In this document: positions 13,609 through 26,600 of the stretch, one piece after another
Layout of the letters: every line of letters begins with the position of its first letter
Position numbering within the stretch: position 1 is the first letter of the stretch
From: Sarcocystis neurona
Taxonomy: Eukaryota > Apicomplexa > Conoidasida > Eucoccidiorida > Sarcocystidae
Direction of reading: 5' to 3'
DNA: 64,000 nucleotides
NCBI GenBank assembly: GCA_000727475.1
Contig: KL647314.1
Location: 252,352-316,351 of the forward strand
Notes under the pieces: generated by a model
What the model saw: the letters and a program-made list of their open reading frames with translations, nothing else
Told to the model about the DNA's origin: nothing
Database searches by the model: none
Program-made: the position numbers and the translations under genes

Positions 13609-14399
13609 TCAACCGAAAAGATCTAGAAGACTGAGAGCTTCCCCATCTGCGGCTAGTGGCTGCCCTGGTCCTCCAGCATCGCCCTGAGGTCCCTCCGCAG
13701 TGGCAGCAGCGAGGATGCCAGCTAGCGTGCCGCCTCCGCTGCTGTTGCACGCGCCGGGCAAAGTGAAGAGTTCTGGGTCCAGCGGACGCGCCGTCGACGG
13801 AGCCGCTGCAGCCGAAGAAAAGCAGCTACTCGCGCCGTGGCTCGCAGCGTCCGCTTGTGGAGGCGCGGCATCCGACAGAAGAGACAGAACCGACGGAATG
13901 TCAGAGAAAGCACCACCAGCAGCAGCAGAACTCCCGGCAGAAGGCGCCTCCCCGACGCGAAAATCCCCATCTCCCCGAAAACCCCCTGCCGCAGACCAAC
14001 GCATCACACATATTCGCAATATATCCACGCAGAATTACACTTGCATGCGTTCATGCATGTATACACATATATATATATATATGCACAGATATACAAGGAA
14101 GTACAGCAAGAGTGTCAAACTCGAAGCGGTATACATATATACACCTCTGTCTCTCGCTATACATATATACACATATATATTTTAGAACATACGTATATAC
14201 TTATATACCTTACATATATATGTATATATAAATATGCACGTACGTATGTTTGTACGTAGAGTTGCATCCGCAAATACGCATCCGTACGTGGGCATACACA
14301 CATACGTAATAATAAATGTAGTTCTATAAATACGCACATGTATTCATATATATATATATATATGTACACGGTAAACGTCTGGACACGGTTGCCCAGAGG

Positions 14400-14446
<47 letters not shown>

Positions 14447-17400
14447 GACCTTTCCTAGGGCCCAGCGCGCTGCAGTGGCCAGTCTGCACGCACGCATCTG
14501 CTGCAATGTAATGCGACGCAGCCGTGTCTCCACGCCCCAATGGGCAGCATGCAGGAGGCATATAGAGGATATAGAAATCTTTGTATACAAGATATGTTCC
14601 TGCCTAGGAATTCAGACGTAGATATACACATACCAGTAAGTCCTACACCGTAGAGATATACATACAAGGAGTTCCTGCATGCAGATAAAAACGTAAATAT
14701 ATACAAAGGTGTGTGCGTGTGTGGTGAACCTGCGCCCCGTTAAGAAAAACACGTGACACACAGATGCACCTACGTCCGCACGACTACGCGGCGCATGCAG
14801 CAACGCCAACATCTACATGCACTCATATATATATATATATATATATCGAGATTACTGTATTTCTGAAGAGCCAATTCTAAGACACATACACATTTCATTT
14901 CAAACTGGACTTCTATAAATTCACTTTTCTTCGAGGTATACGTAGGTGCATGTGGATCCGTTTCTATCTGTGCGTGTGGGAGCATGCAGACACACGTATA
15001 CGATAGCAGCAGCATGACGTGTTCAAGCAGCACTCACACACAACCCTGGACAACACGTCTACGTGCCTGCGTCTGTAAATCTACTCTCTATCACCGTAGC
15101 AGTTGTACAGCTGCCCCAACTAATCCTTTCTAAGATATGTACATATACACGTATATAGAGAAAGGAGAGACACAGACACAGGTATGTGAATATTACATAC
15201 ATATATACACATATATATATATATATACATGTATAGCAGCGGAGTAGCCACATCGCCCCCCTGTGTGGATCCACTCTCTATTTCCTCAGCAGTCATATCA
15301 TTGCCCCGACTAAGCCTTAAAGAACCCCTGTACACAACTATATATATATACAGACCCGAATTTGTAAGCATTTCCATGTCTGCGTGCGTGTATATATATA
15401 TATATGTAAGCAGTGAAGCAGCCACAGATGCGTGTAAGCGGGTAGACAGGCGACTCTTTGTGTATTCCTACGTAAACAACACAGCCAAGAGTACGTCTAT
15501 AGACGTGGAAAAGGCGACGGCGGCTCCTGGTGGGATAGATGAGCGGCGCGCGGCTGCGTCGTGGTGATATACACAAAGCAGACTGCCGTGTTCTGGACTT
15601 ACCAGTTGCTGCCGAGAAGTAGCTGTGCGGGTTTTGCAGCTGCTGTCGCTGCGGCGTTGCCTCTTCTTCATCTTCCGAGGAGGAGGAGTGCAGCGACCGA
15701 GCGTAGTGCTGCGCGGCGTCGATCTTCCCATGCAGCTGAACGGTGAAATAGAAGACGAAGAAACCGGGCAGCACGAACGAACGGGAACCGCGTCAACGCT
15801 GCCAAGAGACACGGCCACTACTCCTCTTCACCCCGCGCACCGGTAGATAATTTTAGTTCGATACGCACATATAAAGAGTATGGCGTGTAGACCAAGCGGC
15901 ACAGACAGCAACCGTCCACAGACAGATATGCGCAAGGCAGAGATGGAGAATCGACCGACGACGGAAGATCCATTGCCTTCTGCGCAGCAAAGCAAAAACT
16001 ACGACTCTCACGTACGGACTTGCGCGCGCGATACACCATATAACGGAAAGTCTCACACATATATGCAATCACACACGTATATGTGGAAAAGGCGATGGCA
16101 GCTCCTCGCGCGAGGAATCCACCGACCAGCAAAGGTCGACGAAGAAGGTTTACGTGTCTCCAGCTGCGCACGCACCGTGCACGTAGGTGTACATGCGAGC
16201 GTAACGGGCCCTCTGCCTGCTCCTGGTCTTCCCCGAGATTCTGAGGCACGAAGAAAACGAAGAAGACGACTGCCTTTTGGCCCCCACCCCCCCTCCTCTC
16301 CCCCCCTTTCGACGAAGAAATCTCTTCTGCATGCCGTCACTTCCCTCAGACTGCCCTCTCTGCATGCGTTTGCTTCGTGCTGGAGGAGAAACTCGTGCAC
16401 ACGCAGCGGCGCAGGGACTCTGGTGGAATTCAGTGAGAAAACGGAGTGTCCACCACCTCACGAGAAATTCTTCTGCCCGAAAAGTTGTGTCACTTCCTCC
16501 TCCCTCCGCCTCCGCTCTCGTTCACGCGCTTAACGTTGAAATGAACAAGCGGTCGCACAGCCATCCATGAGAAGGCTACTTCTGTATGAACATTTGTATG
16601 TCCCTCTACACACAAGCACACAGTACTTCTGCAGATAACATACACATATATATTCACGCGTCTCCGATACACTAATGTATGAATGGATGAGAAATATATG
16701 GAAGTAAGTGCAACGTGCAGACACGTAGACGCGCGGACGCGGGAAAGATGAAAGTGAAGTACTTGTAGAGGCAAATAAAGGGACACATGTATGAAGATCC
16801 TATTCATATGTATGCCACATATGGATGTGGAGGTCCCCCTGCGGAAAATAGGCCTGTAAACGAGCGGCAGAAATAGGTGTTGTTCCCCTGCAACAACGCC
16901 TCTGTGATCAATTCGCGAGCGTAGGAGAAGACCAGTAAAGATGACTACGTGTGCTGCTTTGTATGATACATATAAATATTACACATCTGTGTTTAGATTT
17001 CGTTTTGTAGACATGGATGACTTCTATCTTAGTTTAGAGTAACGCACACTCATATACACATGACGCTGCTCGGCATTTCTTTACGTCCACGTACATATTT
17101 ATATATCCCTGAAGCACTCCCATTTATGCATATATACATATATATACATATATACATGTGCGTGCATGTACGTATTATATGCATATACATATATATATAT
17201 ATACACATGTATAATGGAGATAGGGGACGAGCACAAAGAGAGACCGAATCATGCCAAAGACAACGGCGGAGAGCAAGAGAAAGACAGAAGTCGAGAGGAC
17301 GAAAGGGAGATACCTACCCCTTCATAGGCGTCGACGGTCAGCTGACGCCTGCGCCGTAGTGCGGCTTCGACCTGCAAACCACAACAGACGAGAAAGAGAC

Positions 17401-20400
17401 GAAAGCTCCGGAGCAGCCGCTGCCAGATGGAGGCAGCAGGAGCGGGCAGTGGGCGGGAGCAAGGCACAGCAAGAAGCACGACGAGCACCAGCAGCAGCCC
17501 GCAGAACACACACCAGCAGCTAGCAGCAGCAGTAGCAGCTAAATAGTAACAGAAGCGAAAACGAAGAAGCAGCAGCAGCAGCTAACAAGAGCAGCAGCAA
17601 AAGAGACGAAGCAACAGCCGCAGCGAGAGAGCCCCAGCAGCCGTAGCAAGACTGCCCCAGCAGCCTCAGCAAGACAGCCCTGGCAGCGGCTCGAAAAAAA
17701 GCTCAGACGAGCCACTGGGACAGAAACAGCAACAGCAGCAGCCTCCGTCTGTGTGCGTCACTCGTAAGAACGCGTAGACAGAGGAAGAAATACAGCGGAG
17801 CCGCACCGCGCCGCGATCAACAACAGCAGCCACTGGGTGAACAACAGTAGCGACGTCTATCCACGGAGACGCAGCCTAAACATCTAAAAAACCTGCGCAA
17901 TATCCACGTCCTACACGCAGTCGCATAGACACACCCCATCCTCCCCAGCACACACGAATATATATATATATATATATATATATGAAAATATGTGTACACC
18001 ACCGGCGCATGCATAGGTGCGGGTGCCCTGCGGTAAAGAGGAACAAATTAGAGACACAGAAGACACCACCTGGAGAGACGGCGGCGAGGACGGGGATCGT
18101 TACAAAGCGAGAGAACCTGTGGAGGGGAATATATACAGAGAAGCACACGATAAAGAGGCGTGCAGGCATGCATATATCTACAGGGAGAGACGCGAGACTT
18201 CCGCGTCCGAACAGAGACACACAGCGAAGAAGGGCAGAAGACGGAAGCAAAAAGTCAGCACCTTCTCTGGACATTTTCGTTCCTCGATTTTTAACTTCAC
18301 TTTCAGCTGGCGGTCGCTGACGTGCGGCAGCAGGGTGCGCACCAGCAGCAGGTCCGTCCCGTACTGCTCCAGCGCAGCATAAAACCTGTCGACAAACGCA
18401 GGCGGGGAAGCAAGGAGGAGTGTCTACACGTATGCACGCAGTGTAGGCCCCTACGCACATCGATACACGTAGACATACACATAGTGTCATCAAAATATCA
18501 GTACAAACACATACACATACATTTATCTGCAGTTAATCTACACCACATATACATATATGTATCTGTAGTTAACCTACACTTATATATATATGTATATGGA
18601 CATGTGTTGTATCGAGGTAGAGAAGGCACTCGCATAGTAGTCTAACTTCGACACCTGCTTATCTATTGGTCTGCACACACACACACACACACGAAAACCA
18701 ACAAAAATGGCACCAGCGCCGGGTCATCATGTGGCCAAGTGTATGTACACACGACAAAAGACATAGGCGTTCACGTTATATAATCATACACTTGATGTGT
18801 ACATGAGTGTATATACACTCGCGAAGCACTTATCCGTTTGTATACATATACATATATATATATATATGTACAGGAAATGATACTTGTCGCTCTCCTTCTT
18901 TCGACGGACGTGTATATATATATACATATATATAGAGAGAGACAGAAAGACTGACGCGTGAATATATACATATATATATACATATGTATATATGTGTATA
19001 TGGGTGTCAGTACATGTATACACGCCCAGACGCATATGAAGCGCATTTGGTGTTTGTATATACCGAAAGAAGAATTCCTGGAGGTCGAAAAATGTACACA
19101 AATACACGTGTACGTACAAGTATGTAATATAAGTGAGGAGAGACAGGGAAGCGTCTGTCTCTGCAGTTCTGACGTGCGCATGATGCAGGGAAGTCTACTC
19201 ACTAGAAAAGTACAGTGCCTTCGTCAGCACGCGCAAATACACATACATTCATATACATCTATACAGACAGAAAAACATACGTACATATCCATGCATATAT
19301 ATATATTTATGTGCATGTATCCACCATAGCTACGGATAATTCAATAGATGGATGCGGTTGTACCGACCCGGGCAAATCGACTTGAATATACGACTGCGCT
19401 TCTGGTACGCAAACGTGAAGAAAAAATTCCTCCTTTTCGCGCCTTCTTCTACAGGCACAGCAGCAGATGAACACAACACCACCCCCCCCCCCCCCGCGTT
19501 CTTCTGGCGCCTTTACGGGATCTGCTACTGTGGCTCTCGCTTCACTAATAACCACGTAGACTCTGTAATGCATGCGCGCCCTGCAGAAACCGAGGAAACG
19601 CATAGACAGATGCAAAAACGATTGAATCGCGGTCTACTCGTACACAGTGTGTCAGCAGCAACAGAGCTACCGTGGAAAAGACCGGCGACAGAGAGACAGC
19701 AAATGCGCGCGCGTGCGAGAGAGGAAAAGCGAAAACCAGATACACAGAGGAACACTTTCGTCCGCGTTGTGCAACGACAGCAGCAGCCGGAGGAGGAGAG
19801 AGACAGCAGGAAGAGGAAGGGCGGCAGCAGCAGTAGCAGCAGGTCAACAGGAAGAGCAGCAGCAGGGGGAGAGGAGAGTAACAGCAGCAGCAGGTGGGGA
19901 ACGGCGGCAGCAGGAGGGAAACACCAGCAGCACGAAGAAGAGCAGCAGCAGCAGGAAGCAGAAGAACAGCAGCCGCAAGAAGGAGAAGACCTGCAGGAAG
20001 ACGAAGAACAGCGGCAGCAGCAGGAAGCCGAAGAACAGCAGCCGCAAGAAGGAGAAGACCTGCAGGAACACGAAGGAGAGCAGCAGCAGGTGGCCTACGT
20101 GCTGGTTTCCTGCGGCGTCCACCTCCTTCCTTTGGTGCGTTTGTATGCGTCGTGATACGGGGGGAGCGCCAGAGCCCGGGTGCCGCTGCCTGCTGCTTCC
20201 TCTTCGATAACGAGGCGACGACCTCCTCCTCGCCAGCAGACGCATGCCGCTCCTCCTCCTCCTCCACCAGCGTCGAACAAACCAAAACTTGCGCCGCACC
20301 TGTCAACACACGCAATAGCAGCAGCCGCATCCCACACACGCGCGTCGCGGCTGCAGCAGGAAATACACCAGCCGGAGCTGCTGCTGCTGCATGAGTCGCG

Positions 20401-22588
20401 CCAGCAGCAGCAAAGACCGCAGCAGCAGGAATAGCAGCAGCAGGAACGGCAGCAGCACCCGACGGGCACGCACACACAAAAACCGTTGCAGCAGCGCCAG
20501 GCACTCACGCCGCAGCAGGGCTGGAGAGTCACCACACGCGCAGCAGCCGCAGCAGCACCACAGAACTGAGCAGAGCCGCACGAGCAACACAGAGCAGCAA
20601 CCGTCGCAGCCCAGCGACTCATGCGCACGCAGACAGCATAAAGAGGCAGTGCCCGTAGGACTGCGTCGAAAAAATGGCTCGGTACAGGGCCACTCCACAG
20701 CAGCTCTCACCGCATTAAGAAACACATACTGCGCGCCACTATTCCTTCTGCTCAAATACGCGCTCACACAGCAGCAGCGCACGTTACTCTCCTCTCACAC
20801 ATATACACATACATATGTACGTATATATAGCCACATATTCTAAATGGTTATCTCCATATCCGTACATAGATTAGATGAACGTATATATACATGTTCATAT
20901 ATACATATATTATACATAAATATGTATACGTATAGGTACATGCGAAGGACCTACCACACAGACAGACAGACATACAAAACACGTCCTGTGCCTTCTTTAC
21001 ACGCGTATACACGTATGTGTGTAGAGATATTCACGCAGAAGCAGATACAGGGGCAGACGCAAATGTACGCGTGCTACATACACACACGCATACACAATAC
21101 ATATACAGATAGATATACGTACGTATATTTATATATATATATATATGCTTACACACAGATGTGGGGCTGCTCAGCGTCGTCTGCGGTGCCGGGGGCTGCG
21201 TCAGCAATAACCAGCTTCCCATCGGCATCAAGACGAAGAGGCGCCGCAGTCGCTGTCCCTCCTCCTGCTCCTCCGCCTCTGGCTGTTGCTGCTGCTCCAC
21301 CGCTGCTGCTCCGGCTGCCTATCGGTTCGAACAGTGCAGCCAGCTCCCCTCCCGCAACCGTTGCAGCGGCTGCTCGATGACCAGGCAGCAGTCTGCTGCT
21401 GCCGTAGCTGCGCTCCTGGACGTGCTGCTGCTGCTGAGCAGAGCCTCCTCCTCCGCCTGCTGCTGTTCCCGGCCCCGACAGCAACAGCGACAGCACGTCC
21501 TCGCTGTCTCCTCCTCCTCCTTCTCCGCCTGCTGCTGCAGCTTCCCCGCCTCCACCGCCTCCTCCCGCTGCTGCTGAAACCAGCTCTTCTTCCTTATTTT
21601 CTTCATTCAGTTTCGCGTAAAGCGCGAATGCGTCTGCGTCCTGCAAAGAAGAGTAATATGCGGCAGCAGCAGCAGCAGCCGCAGTCATATGCAAACATGG
21701 AATAACAACAGCAATAGCAGCAGCACCACGAGGGCACCACAGAGAACAGCACGAGCTGCGCAGTAAAGTCGTGTCTCCACGCAACAGCAACAGCAGCCAT
21801 AGGCAAGACCACCGGCCGCGCAGTAGCGACAACAGCAGAGGATATCTCGGCGGCAGCCGACGCAAGGGTGGCGGAGGAGGGAGCAGCGCACCTGCTGCCC
21901 AGCAGCTGCAGCAGTGGTTGTAGCTACACACTACCGTCTGACTCGAGGTCAACTCAGCAGCAGCAGCTGCGCGAAGCAGGACGTCACGCAGCAGCACCGA
22001 CGCAACACGAATCACGCCACCAGCCGCAACAAAGACGCAACGGCAGCAGCTGATGCGACGAACAGACAGCAGCTCTCTTGCATAGATACACGGAAATATT
22101 AGACGCATACACACGCAGGCAGATACAGGGCAAGTCCTGGATATACGTAGCGAGATACAGGCAACATTGTAGACAGTCAACGTCCATACAAAAAGACGTA
22201 TGCCCACGGACGCATCCATCGAGAACATGGGCTACACACCTGCGTACGTATACGTTTATATATATATATATATATACAGACACGTACAGACATATATATA
22301 TATATATATGTCAAGCATATGTATACACATGGAGAGAAAGTAAACAAAGATAAATAGACAAAAGACAGCAATTTTTGAACAGCCTTCTTGGTATGCTTAC
22401 GGCAGAAGCGGCACTCGACGCGGTGGCAGCGTCCTGCTGCTGTCCCGCTGCTGCTGCGGCTCCGTGGTCTCTTGCTGTTGCTGCTGTGCGCCGGCGCTCT
22501 CGTTCTGCCGCCGCAGCCCCTGGTGCTGCAGCGGCTGCGATTCGTCGAGGTCTGTGCCGAATAACTAAATCCCACAGCGTCACTGGCT
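13609..22588 (-). CDS. BDP1: Transcription factor TFIIIB subunit B'' (BDP1)
   Basis: TFIIIB component that closes the RNA polymerase III initiation complex on DNA with TBP and BRF1. Seven minus-strand exons agree in phase: 22588-22401, 21640-21153, 20299-20099, 18385-18262, 17372-17319, 15735-15603, 13985-13609 (stop at 13609), about 520 residues so far. Family landmarks appear in the expected order: a T-x-x-D-L-x-x-x-x-P segment (VTLWDLVIRHRPRR), the L-x-x-D-x-D-G-K-L-V-I strand, then the SANT/Myb domain across two exons: RRWTPQETS plus T-FYAALEQYGTDLLLVRTL, followed by IEERKCPEK and VEAALRRRRQLTVDAYEG. The tail is Ala/Ser/Gly-rich and ends SLLDLFG. The 5' start was not found; it should lie between 22600 and 23600. 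Introns carry CAG tracts on the opposite strand and (TA)n blocks. Identity rests on the SANT block. Confidence 0.88.
14402..14442. repeat. (TA)n microsatellite, about 41 bases
   Basis: Uninterrupted alternating TA in the BDP1 intron between exons 15735-15603 and 13985-13609. It is one of the longest pure TA runs in the window, with the one at 63932-63974. Confidence 0.95.
15052..15345. repeat. Imperfect direct duplication inside a BDP1 intron
   Basis: Two segments about 180 bases apart share a pattern of CTCTCTAT, then GCAGT, then GCCCC.ACTAA (around 15083-15135 and 15270-15320), each followed by a TATATA block. Similarity is clear by eye but well below identity. It resembles the dispersed degenerate repeats at 25903-26143 and 46910-47310. 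Confidence 0.5.
19482..19495. repeat. Homopolymer of 14 C
   Basis: A run of 14 cytosines on the plus strand within the 1.7-kb BDP1 intron. The length is liable to sequencing error, but it does not affect any exon I call. Confidence 0.9.
19786..20092 (+). repeat. Intronic CAG tract with a 69-bp tandem duplication
   Basis: Dense CAG/GCA/AGC triplets on the strand opposite BDP1, just downstream of the donor at 20098. A 69-base unit beginning gcaggaagc at 19951 recurs at 20020 with a few changes. The plus frame reads as Gln/Glu-rich protein, but the sequence lies inside an intron fixed by two SANT half-exons that join in phase, so I treat it as non-coding repeat. Confidence 0.7.
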
Positions 22589-22599
22589 CTGCAGCGCGC

Positions 22600-23640
22600 A
22601 GCACCCAGCAGCAAACACAAGCTGGACTCCTGGCTGCAGTGGTAGCAGCAGCAGCAAAGACAAACTGCTGCAACAACAGCACCAGCAGCACCGACGTCGC
22701 AAGGCCTAAAGCTTTAGCAGCAGCAGCAGCGGTGCTAGCAAGGGGGCGTGCACGTACCAAAGAGGCAAGAGCAAGCAGGCGCCTGTGTGCTGCCAGAGCA
22801 ATCCGGCTGAAGCAGCAGCCGCACGCTGTGTATATCGGTCGCAGCAGCAGCACCACTAATGCAGCAGCAACAGCAAGGCGTGAAGAAGAAGAGACACGAG
22901 AAAGCGAAGGAGACGTAACGGCAGCAACCGTGGAGCAAGAAAGGCAACAGCAGCACTAGCAGCAAAAAGCGGCGGTTGAACCAGCATCAGCAGCACGGCA
23001 ACACCTAAGGGAAGGACAAGGCTACCAGGTGCCCGTGGGTGTAGACTGCCTGTTAGCAGTCGCTGTGTGAACATCCACCAGAAGTAAGACAGCTCTGCAC
23101 GCGAGCTACTGCAGGGAAGGTATCTCTGTGTCTCCTCTATACCTCTCTCTGTCCACATATTTACTGTGCATGCAGTGAGCAGCAGCTGCAAAGCAAACGG
23201 AAGAGCAATACCAGCAGCCAAGCAGCACAGCAGCAGGACGTGCGCAGCAGCAGCAGCGAAGCCCCCAGCAGCAGTCAAACCACCATCACCCACGTCTTTC
23301 TTCTTCTCCCCCCTGCGAGAGACGCACGCAGCGCCAAGCGGCTCTACGCGAAGAAAAGCAGAGGGGTACACACACCTGCATATACGAGTACGTGTGTACA
23401 CGGCGACTCACATATACACATGCACAGAATCCTTCCCAGACGCTCTACAAATAGACGTGGCACGTGCACGAAAATCCACGCATACATGCGCACCCACTTG
23501 ACGTCTCCATTCATAAATGTATATATGCACATATATATATGTGTACACATGTATATGTGTACAAGACGCGTTAGATATGAACTATAGAGAAGAAAGAGGA
23601 TACATAGGACACGGTGCCGGTCATGGAAGTCCCGCGTTCC
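22600..23640. other. Unresolved boundary between the BDP1 5' end and the HMG-box gene 3' end
   Basis: Both flanking genes are on the minus strand. The BDP1 start and the last exon of the HMG gene should lie here, but I could not place either with phase agreement. The sequence is plus-strand CAG-rich at 22620-22950 and 23180-23280, with a short TA/TG microsatellite at 23520-23570. A strong acceptor-like site near 23310 (minus strand) is followed by a Lys/Glu-rich stretch that could be a short exon. Confidence 0.4.
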
Positions 23641-23645
23641 CTTAC

Positions 23646-26600
23646 TTTCTTCCTTTACTGACGGCAACGCGTTACACGCGGCAGCCTGCCCAACAGCCAC
23701 CACGTCTTCTCGTGTGCGTGCTGCGCGACGCCTTCTCGTCTCGTCTCCGTCTCTCCGGCGCCCGCGCCTCCCACTGCTGTTGTTGCTCCTGGTGGTGCGC
23801 CGGCTGGTGCGCCTCCCTGCCATCTCGCCGCTGCTGCTGCCTCTCGACGCTGCCGGACTGACGCGGCTGCTTCCACTCCCCACAGCAGCAGTACCCCCTT
23901 CGGCGCCCAGCCCACCGTCACCTTCGCTGTCGCGTGTGTCACCGCCCACGCCTGCTGCTGCAGCCTCCTCTGCTGCTGTGTCGTTTCTCCCTGCCGTTCT
24001 CCTTCCTGCAGCTGCGCCTTCTCGTGCTCCAGCGCCTGCTGCTGCTCTCGCTCGCCTTTTCTCTCCCGGTAGCGTTGCTGTTTTCGTTGAATGCATGCTC
24101 GCACTGGCGACGCGCTGCTGCTGCTGCTGCAGACGGCTGCTGGAGTGTTGCTCGGACGTGTGGGGAGGGTCCCCTTTCTGACGCTCGTCAGCGGTTTCAC
24201 ACGTCTCCTGCTGCGGCAAGTGCTGCTGCTGCTTGCTGCTGCTGTTGCCCCACGTGCTGTCATACTTGTTGCTCTTGCCCGTCCTCCTCCTCCTTCGCGT
24301 CTTCTTCTTCTGGTGCAGCTGGTGACTGCGTGGAGAGAAGTCCTCATCGCTGCTGCTGCTGCTCGCAGCCCTGCTACTAATGCTGCTTCTCTCATCGTCC
24401 TCTCCTGCCCCTGTCTCGTCTGGCCCTGTGGAAAAACGTGTGCAGGTTCCGCTGCTGTTTACCTTGCTGCGCTTCCGTCTCGACCTTCCGCTGCCACCGG
24501 CCAACCCGCCTTCTGCATCACCGCCCTCTCTTCCTGCTGCTGCACCTTCTTCCCCAACAGTGGCAGCTGCGGTTGCCTCGTTCGCTACCCCCTCCACCCC
24601 ACAAGCCGCATCACGGCTGCCTGCGCTGCCAGCTGAAGACCCAGCAGCGGCAGGAGACAGCGCAGCAGCAGCAGCAACAGTAAGAGAGGGCGCAGCAGCA
24701 ACAGCAAGAGAGGGCACAGCAGCGGCCGCGCCCGCAGCGGGTGGACGCACATCCGCAGAAAGAAGCGCAGACGCAGGCACACCAGACGCAGTCGCAGCAG
24801 AAGGAGGTACGGAAGAGCTCGACGCAAGGACAGGAACACGACAAGAGTGAGGAGGAGGAAGAGCAGACGCTGCACCAGAGGAAGCAGCAGGAGATGTCGA
24901 AGGGGCAGCAGGACAGATACGCTCATGAGCAGTAGCAGGTGGAACCGCAGCCGCACGTGGCGCAAGAGCAGCAGCCACAGCTGGGGTAGGACCGCCAGCA
25001 GCTGGAGCAGCAGCAGAGTTAGCTGGAGCAGGCAACGGGGGAGGGATCGCCAGAACAGCGGCAACAGCAGGTGCAAGACCGACGGCCGAACTGGTATCAC
25101 CAGCGGGTCCCACCAAACGTGAAGCAGCAGCGGAGACGATCGATGTGGCTGCCCGGTCGGTAGAAAACGCTTGTCTCCCAAGAGCTGCTTCTTCTGCCAG
25201 CAGCTGCTGGTTCATTCTTGTGAATTCACTCTGCGAGCCGCACGTCGCCTGCTTCTCCGCCTGTGCAGGAAGAGAAGCGGATGCAGCTGCGGGTCCTGCT
25301 GCCGTCTCTCCCGCTGCAGCCTCCTCCAAGCTTTCACACGCCTTTCTCCTGTCCTCCTGCTGCAGCTGCACCTTGCTCGCTTGCTGCTGTTCCTCCTGCT
25401 CTGTCAGCGCTACAGTTCTTCCGTCTGCCTCGCTGCCGTCCCCATGGACTAAAATCTTCTCCTTCTCTCTTTCTTCCGCTCTGCTGCTGCACACAGCGCT
25501 GCCACCGCCTCCCAGGGTGCTGTCTTCCCTGCGACGGCTGCTCGAAAAAACGCCTGTGTCTTCTCCTGAGTCCGCATGACGACTGGGTGCTGCGCCTCCC
25601 CGTACCTCCTCCTTCTGTTCGCCTTCTTGCCAGTCTTCTCCCTGCAGCTTTTTGTCCTGCTCCTTGCTTTCTCCTGCTCTGCTGCAGTCCTGTCCTTCCT
25701 CTTGCTCTTCTTCATCGCTGAGCTCCAAAATCAGTCCCTCGCCGTCGTCGTCTCCTTCTGCGTCTCGCACGAGCAGCAAATAGGCAGCAGCAGCAGCAAT
25801 CAGGATCCAACAGTAGCACTAGCCATGCACCACCAGCAGCAGCATCTTCCTCAAAAAACCTCACCATATATACGCACGTTCCTGCACACCCACCTTCGCC
25901 GAACAGTCCCAATATACGCACGAGATGATTACATATATACATAGAGAGAGAGACAGATAGATACATATACAGACAGACACATGTGTATAGAGTTCTATCA
26001 CATTAAGCAAGAACAATCCCAACATACGCACGAGACGTACATAAATATATATATATATATGTATACAGAGAGAGAGAGATAGAACGACATATAGACAGAT
26101 ACACGTATGTGAATAGAATCCTATCATATTAAGCAAGAACACAACTTTGGATCTGCAAAACACACACGTACGCGGGAGTCTACAAGCAAATCAAACCAGA
26201 GGTACAATCACGTGACTATGAAGAGAGAGATAACAAAGATTAAGTGCGAGCTATATGACAACATTTCCACATGCATATATATGTATATATATATATGCTG
26301 TTTCTGTCTCGGTCTCTTCTGTGCAGAAATATACGCACATACATGCATTTATCTGTACGCGCAACAGAGCTACATATATATATATATATATATATGTTTA
26401 TATGTGTATATGGGTAGACACGAAGATGTTCGACGCAGCGGATACCCAGTAGCAGCGGATGCGCCTGAGGAAGCGCCTGCTGCTGCTTACTGCCGCTGGG
26501 CAGGAGGGCAGTACTCACCAAGGTAATCTTCCTCTTCCTCCTGTGCGCCTTCCTGCTGCCGACGCCGCTGGGCCTGCTGCTCGTCGTCTCCCCTGGCTGC

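Noticed and set aside
15880..16533. 217-codon plus-strand frame starting with ATG
   Set aside because: Inside a BDP1 intron; composition is not protein-like over most of its length and no second exon was found.
17251..17523. 90-codon Arg-rich plus-strand frame starting with ATG
   Set aside because: It is antisense to the BDP1 exon at 17319-17372, whose splice sites and phase fit the family.
19352..20155. 267-codon plus-strand Gln/Glu-rich frame
   Set aside because: It overlaps an intron fixed by the two BDP1 SANT half-exons on the opposite strand, and the repeat bias alone explains the open frame.
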